Notes: generated by a model from the letters alone, not told the origin. Positions 1-8,630 are shown, counted from the first letter of the stretch. The stretch is DNA of 64,000 nucleotides from Ferrovibrio sp041906005 (GCF_041906005.1 NZ_JAYRJY010000001.1:992001-1056000); one strand, 5' to 3'. Numbers and translations are program-made.

Positions 1-1
1 G

Positions 2-436
2 GAACTGCGCGCCGCCACCAATACCGACCTGTCACAGGACCCGCTGGTGAAGCTGCGCCGCCGCTTCGCCCGCCTGCCCTGGTTCGTGCGCAGCCTGTTT
101 GCCTGGCGCATGCGCAACAACCCACACCTGCTCAAGCGCATCAACGGCACCGTCGGCCTGACCAACCTGCAGAGCCCCGGTGTGCCGGGCACCTTCTGGG
201 CCTTGCCGCCCAATGTCTTCACCTGCACCGTGGCGATTGGCGGCATCGCCGAACGCGAGGGACGCAAGATGCTCTGTCTGGCGGCCGGCGTGGACCATGC
301 CATCACCGATGGCCTGACCCTGTCGCGCTTCACGGCCAGCTTCGGCGGGCTGCTGCAGAACGCCGCCGGGCTGGACGAGGCTTTCGTGGAAGAAACCCGG
401 CGACTGCGCGATGCTGAGCGCGAGGCCGCCCAATGA
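2..436 (+). CDS. 2-oxoacid dehydrogenase-type acyltransferase, C-terminal part
   Basis: The frame is open from the left edge, so the N-terminus lies outside the window. The visible 144 residues resemble the catalytic domain of E2 acyltransferases and chloramphenicol acetyltransferase: a GTVGLTNLQ strand matches the usual GTFTITNLG segment, and DHAITDG near the end is the HxxxDG catalytic motif (normally DHRxxDG). The domain would transfer an acyl group from a CoA or lipoyl thioester. Its stop overlaps the ATG of the next gene (ATGA at 433-436), which implies co-translation with the P450. Whether lipoyl or subunit-binding domains exist upstream cannot be seen. A stand-alone acyltransferase beside a P450 suggests a tailoring role in a lipid or secondary metabolite pathway; that part is inference. 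Confidence 0.7.
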   Translation, partial: ELRAATNTDLSQDPLVKLRRRFARLPWFVRSLFAWRMRNNPHLLKRINGTVGLTNLQSPGVPGTFWALPPNVFTCTVAIGGIAEREGRKMLCLAAGVDHAITDGLTLSRFTASFGGLLQNAAGLDEAFVEETRRLRDAEREAAQ

Positions 437-1794
437 AGTCGGCCGGCGCCAGCGGCGAGACCCCCACTGACTTTCCGCAGGCAGGCGGCCATTGGCTGTT
501 CGGCCATGCCGCACAGATGATGTCTGCCACGCATCTGGTGCCGGCGGAGGTGGCGGCCGGCCATGGCGGCGCGGCATGGTTTCGCGTGCTGCACAAGCGC
601 TTTCTCGCGGTTTCCGATCCCGAACTGGTGCGACAGGTGTTGGTAACACGGCACGAGAAATACGAACGCAGTTTCCATTACCGCAACATGCAGGCCGTGG
701 TTGGCCATGGCCTGCTCTCCACCGACGGCCCCTTCTGGCTGAAACGGCGGCGCCAGATCCTGCCCGCCTTCCGCCTCGACGGACTGCAGCGCATGGCGCC
801 GGCGGCGCAGGCCGCCACCAAGGCCATGCTGGATCACTGGGCAGCCGAATGTCGCGCCGGCCGCCCCATCCGAGCCATCTCTGAAACCCAGCATCTGTCG
901 CTCGCGGTGATTGGCCGGGCCCTGCTGTCCGCCGATATCGATCGCGACAGTTCCGCGCGCTTTGGCGCCATCGTGCGAGACGGGCTGTATTGGCTGCGCC
1001 GCCGCAATACATCCCTGTTCATGCCGCCGCCCTGGATGCCGACTGGGGCCAACCGGCATCTGCGCCGGACGCGGCGGTTGATGGATGACTATGTCAACGC
1101 GCATATTTCGGAACGCCATGGCTGCCCGGTGAAACACGATATCCTGGAGACCATGCGCGCCGTCCGCGAGCCGGATGGCAGCGTGGCCCTGGACGATGCC
1201 GCGCTGCGCGATGAAAGCAAGACCCTGTTCATCGCCGGCTTCGAGACCACCGCCACATCGCTGGCCTGGATGCTGTATGCACTGGCCAGCCGACCGGAAC
1301 TGGTCGAACAAATCCACGACGAACTGAGCCAGGTGCTGGCCGGCGACGCCCCCGACCTGGAAAGCATGAAACGCCTGCCATTGACCCAGGCGACGATCAA
1401 CGAAACCATGCGTTTCTATCCGTCGGTCTACCACGTCTCGCGCCAGGCCATTGAGGATGATGAGTTCAACGGCCGGCAGATTCCACGCGGCAGCCAGCTG
1501 CTGCTGTCGATTTTCGGCATGCATCGCGACCCCGCCCTGTGGGGTGATCCGGACGCGTTTCGGCCGCAGCGTTTCATGGAGGCTGGCTGGCCGAGCCAGG
1601 CCTTCATGCCGTTCATCATCGGCAAGCACGCCTGCATCGGGAATCACTTCGCAATGATCGAGATGACCATTGCGCTGGCAATGATCGTGCAGCGTTATCG
1701 TCTGGAACTGGCGGATCCTGCCCCGGTCGGCATGATCGCCCGCATCACCCTGGCACCCGACCGCGACATCAGCCTGCGCTTGGTGCCGCGATGA
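433..1794 (+). CDS. Cytochrome P450
   Basis: A 453-residue haem monooxygenase, normal length for a bacterial P450. The I-helix oxygen-activation motif GFETTATSL (A/G-G-x-E/D-T-T type), the K-helix ExxR in ETMRFYP and the haem-binding loop FIIGKHACIG with Cys401 as thiolate ligand are all present. The loop has His where the FxxGxRxCxG consensus has Arg. No signal peptide or N-terminal membrane helix is evident, so it is probably soluble and uses separate redox partners, none of which are encoded nearby. It overlaps both neighbours by 4 bp, so acyltransferase, P450 and GNAT-like protein form one translationally coupled unit. The substrate cannot be inferred. Confidence 0.93.
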   Translation: MKSAGASGETPTDFPQAGGHWLFGHAAQMMSATHLVPAEVAAGHGGAAWFRVLHKRFLAVSDPELVRQVLVTRHEKYERSFHYRNMQAVVGHGLLSTDGPFWLKRRRQILPAFRLDGLQRMAPAAQAATKAMLDHWAAECRAGRPIRAISETQHLSLAVIGRALLSADIDRDSSARFGAIVRDGLYWLRRRNTSLFMPPPWMPTGANRHLRRTRRLMDDYVNAHISERHGCPVKHDILETMRAVREPDGSVALDDAALRDESKTLFIAGFETTATSLAWMLYALASRPELVEQIHDELSQVLAGDAPDLESMKRLPLTQATINETMRFYPSVYHVSRQAIEDDEFNGRQIPRGSQLLLSIFGMHRDPALWGDPDAFRPQRFMEAGWPSQAFMPFIIGKHACIGNHFAMIEMTIALAMIVQRYRLELADPAPVGMIARITLAPDRDISLRLVPR

Positions 1795-2354
1795 GGATGC
1801 CGGCGCATTTCACGCTGCTGGATGCCGGCGATGCAGCCGCCGTGGCCGCCTATGAAACCGGATTCTACAAGGCTTTTTCGGCGGTGACCGGCAACCGGCT
1901 GATCCGCTGGCTGTGGCAATGGGATGACGACGCGCAGCGACTGGCGACCCGCGTCCCCTACGACGACCAGATCGTTTACCTGCAGCGCACGTCAGATGGC
2001 GAGGTCTGCGCCGCCCTCGCGGTCAACACTGCGCTGCGGCAATGCCAGGCGAGCGCCTTCGGCTTCGCGATGCCGGAGGATAAGGGCCTGTGCGAATTCC
2101 TCACCGTTTTCGTCAATGACGGTCACGACCTGCGCGCGCGCTATGCCTTCTGGGCGGATTGTTTCGCCGATCTGCGCCACCGCGGCCTGCTGGCCGGCTA
2201 TGCCACCACCGCGCGGCGCCCACTGGGCCTGTATCGCCGCCTGGGCGCGGATGTCGTCGACACCGCAACGATCGAGGGGGAGGAGCGCTTTTTCCTGCGC
2301 TTCTCGCTGGGGCGCGATTACATCCGTCGCCGCGCCGAAGCCGACGCGGCCTGA
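1791..2354 (+). CDS. GNAT-like N-acyltransferase, hypothetical
   Basis: 187 residues starting inside the P450 stop (ATGA). The pattern, with a central acidic strand segment (MPEDKGLCEFLTVFVND) followed by a helix and a terminal YRRLGADVVD segment, resembles the GNAT acyltransferase fold, but the Q/RxxGxG/A acetyl-CoA loop is not clear. No signal peptide or membrane segment is seen. The overlap with the P450 says the product acts in the same pathway. The family assignment is tentative; it could be an uncharacterised protein with only fold-level similarity. Confidence 0.6.
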   Translation: MRMPAHFTLLDAGDAAAVAAYETGFYKAFSAVTGNRLIRWLWQWDDDAQRLATRVPYDDQIVYLQRTSDGEVCAALAVNTALRQCQASAFGFAMPEDKGLCEFLTVFVNDGHDLRARYAFWADCFADLRHRGLLAGYATTARRPLGLYRRLGADVVDTATIEGEERFFLRFSLGRDYIRRRAEADAA

Positions 2355-2397
2355 TACGCGGCGCGACAGCACCGCTTTTCCCGGCTAGACTGCCGTC

Positions 2398-2586
2398 ATG
2401 GACAAGCCTCGCCCCTCCGCTTCGCCGGCCTGCAGCCTCGATGAGGCACCGGATGCCTATCGCGGCTATCTGACGCCGGCCGAGATCGCGGCCGAGCTGG
2501 ATCGGTTGCTGCCGCGCATCCGCGACGACAGGCTGCATGCAAAACTGAAGGCCATTCGCGACAGCCTGGGCGAGCTGGAAGCCTAG
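2398..2586 (+). CDS. Small hypothetical protein
   Basis: A 62-residue acidic protein with a compact start (CSLDEAPDAYRGYLTPAEIA) followed by a predicted amphipathic helix. The region SLDEAPDAYxGY resembles a motif I associate with small DUF6306-like proteins, but I would not rely on that. It starts 43 bp after the GNAT-like gene. Its TAG stop overlaps the stop of the convergent mechanosensitive channel gene: the four bases CTAG at 2583-2586 carry both stops. Function unknown. Confidence 0.5.
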   Translation: MDKPRPSASPACSLDEAPDAYRGYLTPAEIAAELDRLLPRIRDDRLHAKLKAIRDSLGELEA

Positions 2587-4901
2587 CCCCCCTCGCCGCC
2601 GGTTTGCCGCGCCAGCCGCAATGGCGGTGCCTTGCCCTGTCTGTCGGCGCCGAAATAGACCGTCTGGTGCGGAAACGGGATTTCGATCCCGCGTTCGTCG
2701 AAGCGCTGCTTGATCCGCTTGCTGAACTCACGCTTCACGTTCCATTGCTGCGCGGGCAGCGTCTTGATGCGAAAGCGCAGCACCACGGCGGAATCGGCCA
2801 GCTGATCGACGCCCCACATCTCCAGATCATCGAGGATGCGGGCATTCCATTCCGGCTCGGCGCGGAATTCGGCGGCCAGCGCCTTGATCACCTCGATCAC
2901 CGCATCGATATCCTCGCGATAGGATACCCGCAGGTCGAACAGCGCCTGGGCATAGCCGCGCGTCATGTTCTTGATCTTGGTCACCTCGCTGAACGGAATC
3001 ACATGCACGATGCCTTCGGTGTCGCGCAGGCGGATGGTGCGGATCGATATATCCTCCACCACACCGCCATTGCCGCCCAGATCGACGATATCACCCACGG
3101 CGATGGTATCCTCGGTCAGTATGAAGATGCCGGTGATCACATCCTTCACCAGCGTCTGGGCGCCGAAGCCGATGGCCAGTCCGACCACGCCGGCGCCGGC
3201 CAGCAGCGGCGCGATATTGATCCCGAGTTCGGACAATACGATCAGCACCGCGATCAGGCCCAGCACGATGGAAACCGTGCGGCGCAGCAGTGGCAGCAGG
3301 GTGCGCATCCGCGCCGAGCGGGCGGCCGGCTGGCCGCCTGTTCCGGCACCGGTGAGGTAATATTCGATGCCGGCGGCGATGACCTCCCACAAGGCCACGG
3401 TGACCAGCACCACCAGCAGGATGGTGATGACGCGCGCCACGATGTTGCGGCCAGCCTCGCCAGCCAGCCAGGCCAACGAGTCGATCCCCCAGGCCTGCAT
3501 GATCACGATGGCGGCCGTGGCATAAAGCAGAATGCGGACGGCCCCCAGCAGCAATGGCAGATAACGATTGGCGCGCTCTTCCAGACCCGGAAACCGCAGG
3601 CGCGTCTCCTTGCTGATGGCAAACAGGCGAGAGAACCCTTTTTCGACGGCAAGCTGCACCAACCGAACCCCGACCAGCAACACAACCGTCAGCAGCGTGC
3701 CGCGCAGGATCAGGCGAAAGCCGCCATCAACCTCAAAGGCCCAGACCCCGTAGGCCGCGACGATATAAAGCAGCGCCAGCACGTGCCAGATATCGCCGAT
3801 CCGCTGGCGCAGGATGCGCCAGGACCGGCCGCGCGGCATCGCCGGCGCAACATCGGATGGCGGCAGGCGGCCGCGAATCCACGACGCCACGGGGTGCCGC
3901 AATTGCAGGACCAAAACCGCCAGCAGAGCCGCAAGGGCAAATGCCGCCAGCTTAGCGATGGTATCGACAGCGTCGGGCGGAACCCGCACTCGCGCCGCAA
4001 CCTGCACCGCGACATAGCCGACAGCCGCCAGGATCGCCAGGCGCCGCAGCCAGAGCTGGGCATAGGCGGCGCTTTCCTCATCCAGACGCAGCGGCGCCGT
4101 TCCATGCGCCAGCAGCACGTCGCCGAGTATGCCAAGGGCATAAACGGCGACGAAAGCCAGCACCACGATCTGCGCCAGATCGCGCGTGAGGGCATTGGGC
4201 GCCAGCAGGGCGAGGCTGCCATAGGCCGCGCCGGCGAATACCGCGATCGGGATCAGCGAGACCAGCGCCCGCAACACAATAAAAAAGATCTGCAGCCACA
4301 GCGCGGACGGCGAGGTCTGCGGCGGGATGTGCGCCTGGCCGTTACCCGCGAGCTGCAGCACGGCCAGCGGCCGCCGGATCAGCAGATGCGCCAGGGCCTG
4401 CAGCAACAGGGCAGACAGAAGAGTCACGCCCAGCTTGAGCAGGACATCGCTCCACAATGCGCGGCGGCGTGGATCGTCCACCTGCAACTGAGCCCAGTCC
4501 GCCAGAGCCGGCAGATCGGAGAACAATGCGCCAAACGCAGCAAAGGCCGAACCTGCCCGCCGCATTTGCGCCATCACGCCATCGATGATGACCGCGCCGG
4601 GATCGCCATCCGCTTCCCGCTGGGCCGCACCATCCTGCGCCGCCGTCTCGCGCGTTGCGGCCAGGGCCCGCAGAGTGGCGATCAGCTCGTTCCGCCTGGT
4701 TTCGTCGGCAAGCTGATCGGCAAGCGCCCTGAGTTCGGCGGCGCGCAGTTCCGGCGCGACGGACGCTTCCGGCGGAGTAGACGAACGATCAGCAACCGGC
4801 AGTGCGGGCTGGGCAAAGGCCGCTCCGGACAGGACCGAGGCAGCGAGGAACAGCTGGATGAGGATCGTGCGGGCGCGGGGCCACCATTCCAAAACCGTCA
4901 T
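2583..4901 (-). CDS. Large MscS-family mechanosensitive channel
   Basis: About 772 residues from the ATG at 4901, chosen because it begins a clear signal peptide (MTVLEWWPRARTILIQLF, cleavage near AFA|Q); an upstream in-frame start would put 28 charged residues before it. After a periplasmic segment come roughly ten membrane helices, then the MscS pore helix and beta domain: GLAIGFGAQTLVKDVITG, then EDTIAVGDIVDLGGNGGVVEDISIRTIRLRD. It would open under membrane tension during osmotic downshock. Length and extra N-terminal helices place it with MscK/YbdG-like large forms rather than the 286-residue MscS. It is convergent with the small gene to its left, sharing the CTAG stop bases. Confidence 0.93.
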   Translation of the reverse strand: MTVLEWWPRARTILIQLFLAASVLSGAAFAQPALPVADRSSTPPEASVAPELRAAELRALADQLADETRRNELIATLRALAATRETAAQDGAAQREADGDPGAVIIDGVMAQMRRAGSAFAAFGALFSDLPALADWAQLQVDDPRRRALWSDVLLKLGVTLLSALLLQALAHLLIRRPLAVLQLAGNGQAHIPPQTSPSALWLQIFFIVLRALVSLIPIAVFAGAAYGSLALLAPNALTRDLAQIVVLAFVAVYALGILGDVLLAHGTAPLRLDEESAAYAQLWLRRLAILAAVGYVAVQVAARVRVPPDAVDTIAKLAAFALAALLAVLVLQLRHPVASWIRGRLPPSDVAPAMPRGRSWRILRQRIGDIWHVLALLYIVAAYGVWAFEVDGGFRLILRGTLLTVVLLVGVRLVQLAVEKGFSRLFAISKETRLRFPGLEERANRYLPLLLGAVRILLYATAAIVIMQAWGIDSLAWLAGEAGRNIVARVITILLVVLVTVALWEVIAAGIEYYLTGAGTGGQPAARSARMRTLLPLLRRTVSIVLGLIAVLIVLSELGINIAPLLAGAGVVGLAIGFGAQTLVKDVITGIFILTEDTIAVGDIVDLGGNGGVVEDISIRTIRLRDTEGIVHVIPFSEVTKIKNMTRGYAQALFDLRVSYREDIDAVIEVIKALAAEFRAEPEWNARILDDLEMWGVDQLADSAVVLRFRIKTLPAQQWNVKREFSKRIKQRFDERGIEIPFPHQTVYFGADRQGKAPPLRLARQTGGEGG

Positions 4902-5004
4902 CCGGGGGATTTTCGCCGGAAATATGGCATCAGCATGTCGATAATGGCCGCAAATCGCGATAAACGCGGCGCCACATCGGAACATGAGGGGAATATGGAG
5001 GGAA

Positions 5005-5080
5005 TGGTGCCCAGGGACGGAATTGAACCGCCGACACGGGGATTTTCAGTCCCCTGCTCTACCAACTGAGCTACCTGGGC
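5005..5080 (-). tRNA. tRNA-Phe (GAA)
   Basis: Minus-strand cloverleaf of 76 nt with CCA encoded (TGG at 5005-5007 on the plus strand). The seven-base acceptor stem GCCCAGG pairs exactly with CCTGGGC. The D-arm carries AGCTCAGTTGGTAGAGC, the anticodon loop is CTGAAAA (anticodon GAA), and the T-arm contains GGTTCAATTCC. It sits alone about 100 bp upstream of the MscS gene on the same strand. Confidence 0.97.
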
Positions 5081-5171
5081 CCACCAAACTCGTTGCGGCC
5101 CGTCTGGTGTAACAGGGTGGCAACGGCGCGCGGTTATAGACAAAATCCCCCCGCCTGTCCATATCAAGGCG

Positions 5172-5185
5172 GGACAAATTTGTCC
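5172..5185. promoter_or_regulatory. 14-bp perfect palindrome upstream of the ABC exporter
   Basis: GGACAAATTTGTCC is a perfect palindrome that ends 22 bp before the ATG of the ABC ATPase gene, in an otherwise gene-free 127 bp stretch between tRNA-Phe and that gene. A symmetric site this close to a start is well placed as a dimeric repressor operator. The cognate regulator is unknown and none is encoded next to it. Confidence 0.4.
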
Positions 5186-5207
5186 TTCCGGAAAAAAGCC
5201 TTAGATC

Positions 5208-5981
5208 ATGTCTCCGCCCTCTCTCACACCGCCTGCCATCACCGTGGCCGGCCTTGCCAAGACCTACGGCAATGTCCAGGCCGTGGCGGGGATCGATTTC
5301 ACCGTCCCCCAGGGCAGTGTCACCGCGCTGCTGGGCGGCAACGGCGCCGGCAAGACCACCACGATCGCCATGCTGCTGGGCCTGCTCAAACCCAGCGCCG
5401 GCAGCATCACCGTGCTGGGCACCGACATGCTGCGGAACCGCCATGCCGTGCTGCCACGCCTGAACTTCTCCTCGCCCTATGTCGATCTGCCGCACCGCCT
5501 GACCGTGCGCCAGAATCTGCGCGTTTTCGCACAGCTCTATGATGTGCCGGAGCCCAAACACAGGATTGCACAGCTGGCGCAGAAACTGGATTTCACCGCC
5601 TTGCTCGACCGGCCGGCCGGCGCCCTGTCGGCCGGACAGAAAACCCGTGTGGCCTTGGCCAAGGCGCTCATCAACCGGCCGGAACTGTTGCTGCTCGACG
5701 AACCCACCGCGTCCCTGGATCCCGACACCGCCGACTGGGTGCGCAGCCTGCTGGAAGATTATCGCGCCGAGCGCGGCGCCACCATCCTGCTGGCGTCGCA
5801 CAACATGGCCGAAGTGGAACGGCTGTGCGATCAGGTGTTGATGATGAAACAGGGCCGCATCGTTGATCGCGGCACGCCGACCGAACTGATCGAACGATAT
5901 GGCCGGGACAATCTGGAGGACGTGTTCCTCGACATAGCCCGCGGCCGCGGCAAGGCGGCGCAGGCGGAGACAGCAGCATGA
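5208..5981 (+). CDS. ABC-2 type exporter, ATP-binding protein
   Basis: 257 residues with all nucleotide-binding motifs: Walker A GGNGAGKTT (Gly where Pro is usual in the GPNGAGKT form), signature LSAGQKTR (a variant of LSGGQ), Walker B LLLLDEPTASLD and the switch ASHN. The order and the signature resemble the NatA/CcmA-type ATPases that power ABC-2 exporters. It overlaps the permease gene by 4 bp (ATGA at 5978-5981), so the two form a two-gene exporter. The substrate is unknown; polyketide, lipid or drug efflux are all possible for the family. Confidence 0.93.
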   Translation: MSPPSLTPPAITVAGLAKTYGNVQAVAGIDFTVPQGSVTALLGGNGAGKTTTIAMLLGLLKPSAGSITVLGTDMLRNRHAVLPRLNFSSPYVDLPHRLTVRQNLRVFAQLYDVPEPKHRIAQLAQKLDFTALLDRPAGALSAGQKTRVALAKALINRPELLLLDEPTASLDPDTADWVRSLLEDYRAERGATILLASHNMAEVERLCDQVLMMKQGRIVDRGTPTELIERYGRDNLEDVFLDIARGRGKAAQAETAA

Positions 5982-6790
5982 ACGGCGAGATTTTCGGTTT
6001 CAGCGCCAATCGCATCGGCGCCATGCTGCGCCGGCATGCCTATCTGCTGACCGGTTCCTGGGCGCGCATCATCGACATCATCTATTGGCCGGCCGTGCAG
6101 ATGATCATGTGGGGCTTCCTCACCCAGTTCCTGGCCGGCAAGACATCCTACGTGGCGCAGGCCTTCGGCATCCTGCTGGCGGGCCTGATGCTGTGGGATT
6201 CGCTGTTCCGCGTGCAACTCAGCGTCGCCATTTCCTTTTTGGAGGAAATGTGGTCGCGCAACCTGGGCAACCTGTTCGTCAGTCCATTGCGGCCCAGCGA
6301 ATTCGCCGCATCCGTTTTGCTGATGGGCGTGATCCGCACCCTGCTGGGCATGATCCCGGTCAGCCTGATGGCCTGGCTGTTCTTCGATTTCTCCATCTAC
6401 TCCATGGGTTTCGCGCTAGCCGGCTTCTTTGCCAACCTTGTCCTGTTCGGCTGGGCGATCGGCATTGCGGTCTGCGGCCTGGTGATGCGCTATGGCCTGG
6501 GCGCCGAGAACATTGCCTGGGCCGCCACCTTCCTCTTCCTGCCGGTGGCGGCGGTGTATTACCCGGTCACCGTGCTGCCTGCCTGGCTGCAGACCGTGGC
6601 CTGGTCGCTGCCACCCGCTTATGTGTTCGAGGGCATGCGCGCCCTGCTGATCGACGGCAGCTTCCGGGGCGATCTGATGCTGGGTGCGCTGGGCCTGAAT
6701 ATTCTCTATCTCGGCCTCGGCTTTGCAGCCTTTCTCGGCTGGTTCGAAGCTTCGCGTCGCCGCGGCCAGTTGCTGGGTCAGGGCGAATAG
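5978..6790 (+). CDS. ABC-2 type exporter, permease
   Basis: 270 residues with about six membrane helices, for example IIYWPAVQMIMWGFLTQFLAG, FGILLAGLMLWDSLFRV, ANLVLFGWAIGIAVCGLVM and GLNILYLGLGFAAFLGW. The segment VAAVYYPVTVLPAWLQTVAWSLPPAYVFEGMR is the typical ABC-2 C-terminal PxxYxxE/PLxxLP-like region. It starts inside the ATPase stop, so it is the membrane half of that exporter. No accessory periplasmic protein is adjacent. Confidence 0.92.
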   Translation: MNGEIFGFSANRIGAMLRRHAYLLTGSWARIIDIIYWPAVQMIMWGFLTQFLAGKTSYVAQAFGILLAGLMLWDSLFRVQLSVAISFLEEMWSRNLGNLFVSPLRPSEFAASVLLMGVIRTLLGMIPVSLMAWLFFDFSIYSMGFALAGFFANLVLFGWAIGIAVCGLVMRYGLGAENIAWAATFLFLPVAAVYYPVTVLPAWLQTVAWSLPPAYVFEGMRALLIDGSFRGDLMLGALGLNILYLGLGFAAFLGWFEASRRRGQLLGQGE

Positions 6791-6895
6791 AGCGCGCCAG
6801 GGCCGGCTTTCAATTTCCGGTATACCCCACCTCGACGACATGCCGTTGAGGCTGTGACCTTTGGTTGATCCAGATCGAGACCTAAACAATTTGTA

Positions 6896-6954
6896 ATGAC
6901 TGGGAAAAGCGGGTTTGCGGTATGAGTACCGCGCCAATCGTCGTTCCCAGTCAT
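6896..6954 (+). promoter_or_regulatory. Nested inverted repeats over the motA-like start codon
   Basis: ATGACTGGGAA (6896-6906) is the exact reverse complement of TTCCCAGTCAT (6944-6954), whose last two bases are the first two bases of the motA-like start codon. Inside lies a second dyad, GCGGTA-TGAG-TACCGC (6917-6932). In RNA these would form a long hairpin with an inner stem that buries the start codon; no Shine-Dalgarno sequence is visible before it. It could equally be a DNA operator. Confidence 0.45.
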
Positions 6955-7750
6955 GTCCCGCCCCAGCAAATCCTCCATCCAGATCATCAATTCAACCTCC
7001 ATCGGCGTCGTCATCACGGCCGCCCTGGTGGCGTTTATCCTGTTCGGCAGCAACGCCGGCGCCGGCTCATACTGGGATCCGGGCAGCCTGGTGATCGTGC
7101 TGGGCGGCACGGTCGCCGCCGCGTTTCTGTCCTTCCGTTCGTCGCAATTGGCCAGCATCGGCCGTTCCCTGTTTGCCATCTTCCATGAAGAGCCGCCGCT
7201 TGGCCGCGAGGTCGACGTGCTGGAGCAGGTGGCAATGGCATTGCAGAAACACCAGCTGCCGCAGGCCGAGAAGATCGCCAACGGCGTCAACAATCCCTTT
7301 CTGCGCCTCGGGCTGCAATTGGTGATCGATCGCGTGTCCATCGAGGACGTGCATCACCTGCTGAGCTGGCGAATCCAGAAAATGGTCGAGCGCGAAACCG
7401 CCGAGGCCAAGCTGTTCCGCACCATGGCGGAATTCGCCCCTGCCTTCGGCATGCTCGGCACCCTGGTTGGTCTGGTGGCGATGCTGGGAGAGCTTGGCGG
7501 CGGCAATCTGAGCGCCATCGGCGAAGGCATGGCGCTGGCGTTGATCACCACGGTCTATGGCGTGGTATTGGCCAACCTGATTTTCCGCCCGATCGCCATC
7601 AAGCTGGAACAGCGCACGGCCCAGCGCGTGGCAAAGCTGAACATGCTGCTGGAAGGCATCTCCCTGCTTGCGCTGGGTCGCGGTCCAACCATGGTGCGCG
7701 AAGCCATGAACAGCTTCATGCGCGACTACCGGGATGAAATTCATGGCTGA
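6953..7750 (+). CDS. MotA/PomA-type stator protein
   Basis: 265 residues with the four-helix MotA layout: two N-terminal helices (SIGVVITAALVAFILFG and DPGSLVIVLGGTVAAAFLSF), a cytoplasmic loop with charged residues, then the conserved pair AEFAPAFGMLGTLVGLVAML and ALALITTVYGVVLANLIF. MotA proteins form pentamers around a MotB dimer and convert ion flow into flagellar torque. The PAFGMLGTLVGL motif is the best family match. The next gene encodes the MotB partner, overlapping by at least 8 bp. No other flagellar genes are close. The start codon is buried in an inverted repeat. Confidence 0.9.
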   Translation: MSRPSKSSIQIINSTSIGVVITAALVAFILFGSNAGAGSYWDPGSLVIVLGGTVAAAFLSFRSSQLASIGRSLFAIFHEEPPLGREVDVLEQVAMALQKHQLPQAEKIANGVNNPFLRLGLQLVIDRVSIEDVHHLLSWRIQKMVERETAEAKLFRTMAEFAPAFGMLGTLVGLVAMLGELGGGNLSAIGEGMALALITTVYGVVLANLIFRPIAIKLEQRTAQRVAKLNMLLEGISLLALGRGPTMVREAMNSFMRDYRDEIHG

Positions 7751-8621
7751 GCCTGCCCACGACCCGGCGGCACGGCCCCGCCGCCCCAACTGGCGCAGCG
7801 TTCGCTATACGCCGCCCGACGATGCCGATGGCGGCCATTGGCTGGTCACCTACAGCGACACCGTGACACTGCTGCTTACCATTTTCGTTGTGCTGGTTTC
7901 GATGATGACCTTCGTCAAAAGCACACCAGAACCATTGCAATCGCCGTTGCTGCGCCCGGTTTTCGTACCGGTCCTGACGGCGGATGGCGAGTTGCCGCCC
8001 GATACTCTCGCGCAGGACAGCCTCCCTCCGACCTCGCGCCCGGCCGTGGCACCCCCGCCACCACCGAATGTCGCGGCTGAACCCCAATCCACCGCCGGCA
8101 TCAGCCGCGCCTATGCCAGCGTCGCCGCGCCGGAAGAACCGGGCCTGCCGGAAACGCCGCAAACCTGGGCGAGCCGCACCTCGCGCGAGCTTGCCGCCCT
8201 GCTGGCCCGCGAAGGCCTGGGCCGCAATGCCGTGGTCGAACGGGTCGATCGCCATGTGGTGGTGCGTTTGGGCGACAATATCCTGTTTCCACTGGGGCAG
8301 GCCGATCTGAGGCCCGAGGGCGCGGCATTGATGGCGAAACTGGCCCCCAACCTGGCGCGGCTGAACAGCTTCATCCGTGTCGAGGGCCATACCGACGACC
8401 TGCCGATCGCCAACCTGCGTTTTCCAAGTAACTGGGAATTGTCGGCCGGCCGCGCTGCGACAGTCGTGCGGCACTTGATCGCCGGCGGCGTGCCTGCCGG
8501 GCAGCTTGAAGCCGTTGGTTTCGCCGATACGCGGCCGGTGGTACGCGGCCGCACCGATGCCGCGCGCATGCGCAATCGCCGCGTCAGCTTCGTGATACTG
8601 CCGCCCGACGGCCTGCCCTGA
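7743..8621 (+). CDS. MotB-type stator protein, OmpA-like domain
   Basis: About 292 residues. One membrane helix, TYSDTVTLLLTIFVVLVSMM (near residue 40), keeps the aspartate equivalent to the ion-carrying Asp of MotB. A proline-rich linker (residues about 90-150) leads to an OmpA/MotB peptidoglycan-binding domain with ILFPLGQADLRPEG, VEGHTDD, NWELSAGRA and RRVSFVIL. It would anchor the stator to the cell wall. The start is ambiguous: ATG at 7743 leaves an 8-bp overlap with the motA-like gene, and ATG at 7734 would add three residues. Confidence 0.9.
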   Translation: MAEPAHDPAARPRRPNWRSVRYTPPDDADGGHWLVTYSDTVTLLLTIFVVLVSMMTFVKSTPEPLQSPLLRPVFVPVLTADGELPPDTLAQDSLPPTSRPAVAPPPPPNVAAEPQSTAGISRAYASVAAPEEPGLPETPQTWASRTSRELAALLAREGLGRNAVVERVDRHVVVRLGDNILFPLGQADLRPEGAALMAKLAPNLARLNSFIRVEGHTDDLPIANLRFPSNWELSAGRAATVVRHLIAGGVPAGQLEAVGFADTRPVVRGRTDAARMRNRRVSFVILPPDGLP

Positions 8622-8630
8622 GAGCAGCCC

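Noticed and set aside
2604..5069. Plus-strand frame across the MscS gene and tRNA-Phe
   Set aside because: It runs through a tRNA and is antisense to a channel gene with clear motifs.
5005..5080. tRNA-Phe as an island attachment site
   Set aside because: No second copy of the tRNA 3' end and no integrase in the window.
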